A stretch of 64,000 nucleotides of DNA, from positions 13,598,501 to 13,662,500 of the forward strand of contig CM069877.1 of assembly GCA_036172665.1 (NCBI GenBank), given 5' to 3'. The translations under genes were made by a program, and so were the position numbers. This stretch comes from Prosopocoilus inquinatus (lineage: Eukaryota; Arthropoda; Insecta; Coleoptera; Lucanidae). This document shows, piece after piece, positions 49,101 through 58,100 of this stretch; the first letter of the stretch is position 1; every line of letters begins with the position of its first letter. A model generated the notes under the pieces. That model did not search any database and had not been told where the DNA came from. It was given only the letters and a program-made list of their open reading frames with translations.

Positions 49101-52100
49101 TCCAGTTCGAAGGACCATAATCAATAGTAAACGCAATTAAACCCAGTCAAAGCACTTTGATGAAGAGCTTATACTTCTATTAGTTTCCTAGGGTTCGATT
49201 TTATTTAAGATAAAACAATGCAATGGCTGCGGTAAGTGAACGGTCGAAGTGGTCAGACCAAACCATGTGATCACTTTTCTCAATTGGTGATTGGTCAGAG
49301 TGTTTAGTCGGACCGCTGCTGACTTGACGATAGTGTGAAATTTGACCGTTCACTTAAGTCGGCCAATGTCTTGGGTTATTACATTTTGACGTTTTAGTAA
49401 CCGCTGTCAACATGAGGGGGTTGTTTGTCGTCAACTTGACGAATTATGTAGTCTTTATATCCCTGCCCCTTTCCTCGATTTTTTCCTTGCTCTCTTCTCA
49501 TATCAACTGATCAATATTTTTTAGAAAAAGAATTCAGAGAAACTTGCAGTGGCCACGGACGATACTTGCTGGCTCGTTGCAAATGCGATCGCTTCTACTA
49601 CGGAAACAAATGCCAGTTCAGAGCAGAATGCATAGAGGACAACGACTGCGGGGTTCAAGGAAAATGCATTGAAATAGACGAATCAATCAAACAGTGTTTC
49701 TGCCAGCCGGGCTGGTTCGGTCCTGCCTGCAACAAAAGTAAAAACCCAATCTCCAAATCACCTCTCTCTCCCACTTTGGTAAAAACCCCTTTGGTTTCAG
49801 GGTCTTACGTGAAGAACACCGAGATAGATTTCGACTTGTACAAAGCGAAGAACTTGAGTGAGACCTTCCGTTTGTACTGGCGCGTCTTGAAGGAGCAGAA
49901 GGAAATCGAAGTTGTCATGGTGGTGAATGGTACGAGCTACGTTGCTGTGGGTTGGAGGCCGAGATCGCTTACGAGCAGTTGCAAAAATTTTCCGTTGATT
50001 GGACTGGAAACTGCAGCGAAAGCCGAACCTAAAGCTGAGCCCGAACCGAGTTCCGAACCAGAACCGACGGCCGAGCCGGAACCGACGGCGGAACCTGTAG
50101 CGGAACCCACGCCTGAGCCAAGCGCAGAGCCGGAACCAGAACCGGACGCGAACAAAATTAAAAAGTCGCTGTTCGCTCGCCGTTCAACATCCGATGTTGA
50201 GCAAGCCCAAGATTTTCCAGAAGGCGTGATAGAAACGAGCGTGTCGTATCAAGTAAGCGCTAAACATGGTGAGTTCTCTAATCCGCTTGCGAGAATCATT
50301 ATGACCGGATTTTTTTTTATTGCAGGACGCAGAAAACGCGCTACTAATCCAGGTAAGTGATAAACAATGTAAATAAATAAAAGAATTGAAATAATTTAAA
50401 GTAACGCACTGGTAACCTTAAAACGTTAAGTTAACTTTTGTAAAATACACGAATCCTATTGGTACTTTTGATGTAAGCAGTAAATTGTGCTCGCATTGCA
50501 CTTTGAATGCACAATGCATCGAGGTTAAGTATAAGGAGGGCAATATGCCGTATAACTGAAAATCTATTGCCAAATAACAAAGGGGAGTGCGCATCCGAAA
50601 ATCAGCTTGTTTTCTGTTCTTTTGTTACTCCTCCAGTTACTTAACCTCTATGGCACAATGTGACGCCAATGTCCTATCTGGGTGTTTTACTAGTATCCTA
50701 TCTGAATGTTTTAATCCAAACGTCGTGGACATATAAATACGAAAAGAGGTTGTAGTGTCCGTACCATCAGGACCCTCGCGAGACCAAAAGCCGCCCGCGT
50801 GCCACTTCATATTTTGGCGCCCTCTGACAGATGAGTTGGGGCGCGCGAAAACGGTCATTATAGAAATTATTTAAAAAAGGCCCCCAAAGGCGAGCGGCCC
50901 AAACGACGCGAAGCGCTTTCTTCATTATATCTTCTCGCCACGCTACAGAGTGCAATGGGAGCGGAGACAGGTTCTAACGGCCTCTGTCCAAGGAGGCCCC
51001 TGTTAATAAAAACTATTATTATTATTATTATAAACCTATAATAGCGGCTCTATCATCATTCTTCCTTACTTTTTATTCACACTGTATATTTGTTTGCAAT
51101 TTCTTGCACATACTTTCTTATTAATTAAATACAAATATTTGTTGTGGTTGTACATAAATAGATTTCAACTCGAATTTCAGCGTATATGAGTGATTACTAC
51201 ATAATAAACTTCAACAGCTTGTTAGTTGACATAAAATATTCATTCAATTTAAAATAATGGCCATTCAATATTCATATTACTGTAGGAGAATTATCCACAG
51301 TTCTGGAAAACACCCAAAATTTATTAAATTGTTTTTCAACCTGAAAAAAATATCTCGAGAGGGTTGTCTTCTTTCAGGATATTGCTCGTAGTAAAGATTA
51401 CATGCTTCTTCTATATTCTCACCAACTTTTATAAAACACTTTAACATGTCGTACTTTTCGTAGTTTTCGTACATTTTTACTTATTTTCATACCTTGCACA
51501 AGTGTATCTTTAGAAACGCTGCAGTACAAAATAAATGCAAATGCATGGTCAAATTTTGACAGCAGCCTACCAAAATTACATAAAAAAACTTAAATTGTTT
51601 AGTTATTGTCATCCATAGCCTACTTGATTGTTGCAAAAAACATTAAACTTTTAATTAAAACTTGAATGCCATGTATCTCAAAAACTGTTTGATTAAAATA
51701 TCAAGTGTTTTATGTTTTCATAAACAGAATTTTTTGCTCCTTTCAAAAATGTAAAAGTGTAAAGGGTGTTCCATATAAAAAATTAAAGTTCTGGCTTATA
51801 TTTCAAGTATTGAACACTCTAGAAAAAAGTAATTTAGGGCAGTGAATTCTGCATAAAAAAGTCCCTTAAAGAAGTTTTCACAGAAATTAAAAATCTTAAT
51901 AAACAAAAAAGTTATAAAGGTTTTTAGAAATCGCAGAATTCTGAAAAACGCCCCCTAGCGCCTAAACGGTTCAAGATATCGAAATGCGGTTTTTACCATT
52001 GAACTTGTCATAAAAGTCGAGCTCCAGACACCGAGGTCGGTTTTTGTCTAACTCTTCTAAAAACAGGTGTTTCCCTTTAAAAGTGTCAAATTTGGCCCAA

Positions 52101-55100
52101 CCCTGTACATTAGAATAGTAAAAATTTAGCAATAAAGAAGCAAATCTATTTCAGTGCACGCATGTGGTATTTAAAGGGCAATGCAATAAATAATATTGGA
52201 AATTAGTAGCGGATTTAGCACTTTAAGGGCTGTATTCTGTTACTTATTAACGGGCTATTAAAATTTAGAGGTCCTTTAAAATTTAAAATACAGTTCCATG
52301 ATTGGTTGTTACCGTAGCAACAAAATTTAACAGCCCTTTAAATTTAACGCTTTTGATACAGAATAGGTCCCTAAAGGCCTCAAGCGCAATTCAATTTTGA
52401 GGTCCCCCTCTAAATATTTTCAGTATCATTAACAGAACACATTCCACGTGCACTTTTACTAAAGCACACGTTGCTCTAGATTAGGGGGTTGCCAACTTCT
52501 AAGTTTCTAAGTAAATGGGGTCATTGTCTTTGGAAAATCGGAACATGTCCAAAAACTGGGAGCTTTTTAAAACTTTAGTCAAAAATTGTCAAAAAAAATT
52601 AGAAAAGAAAATTAGATTTACAACACAATAAAGTACTCGCCGACAGTGTTGCCAGAGATTGTGATTTATCACCGGTTCTGGAGATTTTTGTTATTCGATT
52701 ATTATCCGGTGAATAAAAAAAAAATACGATTTTCTGATGCTTTTTCACAAAATCTAAATAATAAGAAAAAAATTATAAAATTCACTCTAATTTTAAGTTT
52801 CAATGACAACAGGTGATAGTGTTAATAGTAGAGATGGGATTCCACCCGGTACAATCGTTTGCACCGGTGGAATCACGGAATGCACCCACAATGCACCCGG
52901 TGCATTGACCGGTTGCCAACATTTACATAAGACATAAAAAATGTTTCAAAATGATACCAAATATAATATATTTTGTAGGGACTATCGCTAGACAATTATT
53001 TTGTAACGTTAATTTCAAAAACTTACTCATTTTGTTCATATTTTAAGCTACAAAGCTTCCGGTTAAACTTAAAAGTTTACTATTCAGCTATTCACCATAC
53101 ACTATAAAACATTCAACCTGTAAACCACCCGCAAACAATTAAATAACATCAAGAACAGGTTATTTCTCGTTCGATTTGCGCGGGAAATTTAAATTTTTGA
53201 ATGCACCCTTGTGGGTGGTTTCAATGCACCGGGTTCATTCCCTGGCCCATCTCTAGTTAATAGTGTCAACCATTAGTGCTAGTTTTTCCCGCCGACGTAA
53301 AAATATTTAATGAAGTTCTTTTCTATAAATTCTTATATTTTTAGTTGTATTCAACATGTTAGAGTTAGAAAACTCAAACACAAGCAACATTTTACTGTCG
53401 AAAGTAAAAAATTATTAGACAATTACAGTTTTCTGTAATTTTTCTTTCTCTAAAGTGGTACTCTTTAGGTGCTTTCTTTCGCTCACGTAATCGTAATCCA
53501 AACGTGTTTTGATTCAAAAACAGATATTGGGCGCGTTCAGCGGATGCGTTGCTTACTCAGCAGTCGTTTGTGATTGGCTATTACCTTCATGTGAGCCAAT
53601 TACAATCGATTGTTGAGTAAGCAACTCAGCCACTGAACGCGCCCATTCTTTTCTTTGAATCTCTCTATTTTTAAAACTTTGGGTGATCTGTGGTTGCAAC
53701 AACTGCGAACTTCAGGTCCAAACTATTCAAAACACGATTCAAACTTTCAAGCGAAAGAAAGCATCTTTTAAATACGATTTCACAGGTGACACTTAAAAAT
53801 ATTGTAGGCGTGCACATTTGACAGGTTCATAATTTTTGTGAAATCTGTGAAATCGCATTTTGAGTAAGAAAAATTACAGGAAACTGTAACTGTCTACTAT
53901 TTTCTGCTTTCGACCGTACATTCGCCTAAAGCGAATTAGTATTTGAGGTTTTTGTTTTTCTTTAATCCCCTCGTACCTACATATTTAACTAAGTATGAGT
54001 GTTTTCCCTTCATATTTCTGTCCGGTTCGAGATTAAGAAAAACTTTGTACTTACAATTTTCATCGGACAAGAACAAACTTCAATTATAAATATTTAACAT
54101 AACTTTTGAGGAGTCTTTTTTAACGTCGAAAATTAAAATGGTGATTTTCAGTTGGTAACTGGTGACTTTTGTCAGCCAGTCTGCTGGCTTAAGTTTTGAT
54201 CGATCGTCTGGCAACACTGCTCGCCAATTGCTGAAACTGAATATTGTAAGTACCGACGGTAGACTGTACTCACAGAGGGTATGAGTATTCGAACAATAGA
54301 TTTAATACTCCTATTTCTTTTATCTCCAAACTGTTAAATTGTTGTATAACTAATTATAATTCGAAAAGCCACGTTGCCTTTCACTGGTTAAAATCCAATC
54401 AGACCAATCAGATATCTATCCCGTAACGCGTCGAAGAAAAATCGCCTAGCAATGAATCCAGCTTCAGTATGACTCTTATGATGTAGCTGAGGTGCATTTC
54501 AAGATTCGAATGTCGTGGCCGAAGTACATTTCAAAATTCGCGTGTTTGAACATAATCAAGCTTAGAATGTTTTAGGTGGGGTTTGTCAACTTGTAAGTTT
54601 CGTCGTAAATCGGGACGTTGTCTTTGACAAAAATCGAAACTTTTTGAAAGGTTTTTTTTTTGTTTTTTTAGAAAAGTTTGATTTGTAACGCAATAACGCA
54701 CTCCCCGAGTCGTAGATGATTCGCAGTCAGTGTTGCCAGACGAATAAAAGATTTCGCCAAGTATTCTTCCCCATTTGAAGCAGAAAACTTGGAGTGACTT
54801 TTTAGAGCGCCACCTGGTGCACTTTAAATAACGATTTATTTGTCAAATTGCAGAGAAATATTTTGTTTATTTACTTGTTACGTTTACCATAAATTGCACA
54901 AATGAACCAAAATTGACAATTGCTAGAAAAATAATTGGGATGTGGAACAAAGGCTTTGAATCCGAAACATACAATCCGTAAAATGCGGGACAGTTGGCAA
55001 CCCTATCTAAATTTGGTGTTGCAGCTGTAATCACTTTGATTGCAATTCTATCAAACATACTTTAAATAACCTTTAAGAGAAAAATGAAAATGTTGAAACA

Positions 55101-58100
55101 ATTTTGAGATTTGAGGCCCGCTTGACATAAGAGGCTTCTTGGGCCTAAGCGAAAATCCGCCAATGTGAGAAATAACGTTTTTCAAATGATCAAATATTCT
55201 TTATGTTGTCTGTATCTTATTTTTTAATTCGGAGGAGTACTTTGAAATTTTGGCGCCTAAAAACGAACTTTGCCATTGGTCAAACGAGCTTCGTCATTGG
55301 TCAATTCCGGCCAGCTACCAATGACAAAGCTCGTTTTTAGCGCCACAATTTCAAAGTCCTCTTCCGAATTAAAAAATAAGATATAATATAATTTCACATA
55401 GGTTATGAAAGTATTTCATATATATTTATTTATTTAAATATAATATAAAAAGAACATTCACATTTACAAATGCCGAAACATTTATTATAATGTTATTCTT
55501 TTTTAATATTGCTACTTTTTATAAAATATTTTCTAAAAGAATAATTTATTACACGTTTATTTGTATTTTTTCAATGATGTAGTAATTTCTTTATTGCACA
55601 CATATTTTATGAAATGCTTACAATAAATGCGCATTTTATTTTCTATAGTGCTCATTTAATTTGTCCTCATTTCTATTCACGCCCAAGTATGTTATGGCAT
55701 AGAGTCCTAATGATATAAGTCGCCTCAAACTAACTTATTTAAAAAGAAATAGTATATTAAAGAACAAGCGCACGCAACGAGTCGAAGATGAGTTTTCTAA
55801 ATGGACAAATTGTTTAGCTTTGTTCTTGCAAGGACATTGCAACGTTTCATTCCCTTTTATCTTCAGTAACACCGAAAATAATTTAACATCACGCACAGTA
55901 AATAATCAGCTGAAATTTGAACCTGACTCCAACCGCCTTATAAGTGTATTGTATTAGTCAACTATTAGGAGTTTTAATTTTACTTTAATTTTCGTTTTCG
56001 TGAAAAAAAGCACAAGAATTGTCTGATTTCTTCTGCACTTTAATTAGTTGTTAGATTCTTGTAGCTCACTCTTGCTGGTGGTGAGGCTTTTATTTTCTTG
56101 TAGAACCCGAAGTAGAACCTACATCAGAGCCAGAACCAGCAAAAGACCATGAACCCAAGGCAGAACCGACGTCTGAACCTTCCCCACCTTCTCCAGAACC
56201 AACATCCGAACCTGAACCGGCTTCAAAGCCTGAACCTGAGCCTGCGGCCGAGCCTAAATCCGAACCCGAACCAGAACCAGAACCCGAAGCTAAAAAAGCA
56301 CTCGCTAATCTTGAATCTGCACCAAACCAACCTAAAGGTAGAGACAATTTCCTGCATTTTCGTTTTATTGGTTTAATTCCCCTGTCTCGCAGGAAACGAC
56401 CACTTGAATCCGTACACACCACGTCACGACTTTAACCCCATGGACTGCACCGACATAGTAATCGGGATGGCACGCAATGGCGTGAGCAGAATCGGTGATT
56501 ATTACACGAGGGATCGTTCAACCCCGAGAGTGGACGGTTACTGGGGCGGAAAAGATGATTTGACAGCGGCACTCGGCTACGAAAAAGACGGTGTCACCGT
56601 CATCCTGTTCAGGAAGAAATTGGCTGCGAAGGAGCAGACAGATCACTCGATTGGTGACGAACTCATGCACGTTATTTGGGCCCAGGGGCAGGAGATTGGA
56701 AGATACGTGCACGTGCCAAAGTCCGGCGTCGAGACTTCAAACGCGAAAATCAAGGAGTTTTATAAGCCGGATGAGCTGAAGTACCACGGACATGGAGCGC
56801 AGAGGGGGGCTACGACAATTAATTTCCTTGGTGCGCTAGCTTCCCGCCGTATTTATTTTTAATTTATTAATGTATCGTCTGCTTTTCTAGAAAAGCAAGT
56901 TAGCTTGGCTGAAGTGGATTCGGATTCAAATGATACCCAATCCGGTGCTCCTGCTGCAAAATCCGATTGTTCAGGCGAATGGAAGCTCCCGAGGAATTGT
57001 GATCCGGAAAACTACACCTGCGAATACTCGGCCAGGTGGTTGTATCTACCACGCAAAGACGAAATACGTTTCACAATAACCACGAGCCATACAGATTTGT
57101 GGACGGGCATAGCTTTTTCTGACGATGATCGCATGGTAATGAAAACCCTTGTTGAAGTTGAGTTGTTTTAAATTAAGAGGGTTTTCGTTTCAAGTCTCAA
57201 ACTGATGCGATTCTCGGATGGGTCGACGTGACCGGAAGGCCGTTCATGATGGACACTTGGATATCTGGATACACACAACCGTTCCTGGATCCCAATCAAA
57301 ATATTTATAACACCACCGCAAGCATTAATAATGGAATCACCACTCTGTCTTTCGTTAGAAAACGTAACACCAACGATCCAAAGGTAAATGATTTTACATA
57401 TCTTCTTTCACATACAAAACTGTTTCTTTTTTGTTAAGGATCTGGCATTCACAGATGACCATTGTTTATACATGATGTTCCCAGTGAAAGGGGGCCCGTT
57501 TAACATGCGAAATAAAAAAATTAGAAGGCACGAGTCGATCCCCATCGTGTCCACCGAAAGAATTTGCATCAGATCCTGTGGGGATGATTACGGTACGAAA
57601 AAGAAAGTGCTGCGGTCTTCTACGAAAATATTTTGCGTTTTAAATTTTCCAGAAGACATACTTGATGCTGCCACAACACCCGAGCCCCCTGGAATCGGTT
57701 ACAATGTCGCAGTCAAGATCTTAGATCTAGGGGAGAATTTTCATTTCCCCAAAGCAGGCACCATCGAATACGATGAACTCAGCAACAGTATCAGCGATAA
57801 TTTTAAGCCGTTATTTAACAAAATACCCGGCTACAGGAAGATTACGATTCAAGATCTAAAAGAGTAAGTGTTTTTTACATTTAACATTAAAACAAAGAGC
57901 GCAGATTTCATTTAATGATTGTAACAGGGAAAGTAACAATGTAATTGCGAAAATGAATTTACAACTGGATAAAGCCGTCGTTGAGAAAGGACGTTCACTT
58001 GAAGACGAAGTTGCTCACGATGATGAAGTACACAAGATAATTCAAGATAGTCTGCTAAGTGGAACCGTGGGTGCCCTCAAGGTCGACGAAAACTTTTTGA

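Larger units (their letters stand above)
50353..56103. other. Intron 6 (5.75 kb), filled with mobile elements
   Basis: It holds a MITE (50521-50648), an X-box MITE (52227-52370), a hAT (52829-53255), a large MITE with a nested one (53393-53925) and a palindrome (55215-55381). GGGTGTTCCA-type MITE ends are visible at about 51760. No coding exon was seen between the donor CCAG|GTAAGT and the acceptor TTCTTGTAG. Confidence 0.7.

Noticed and set aside
49937..50155. Gly-Ser-rich antisense ORF
   Set aside because: Shadow of the Glu-Pro repeat in exon 5 of the LPMO-like gene.
56090..56422. Gly-Ser-rich antisense ORF of 110 residues
   Set aside because: Shadow of the Glu-Pro repeat in exon 7.
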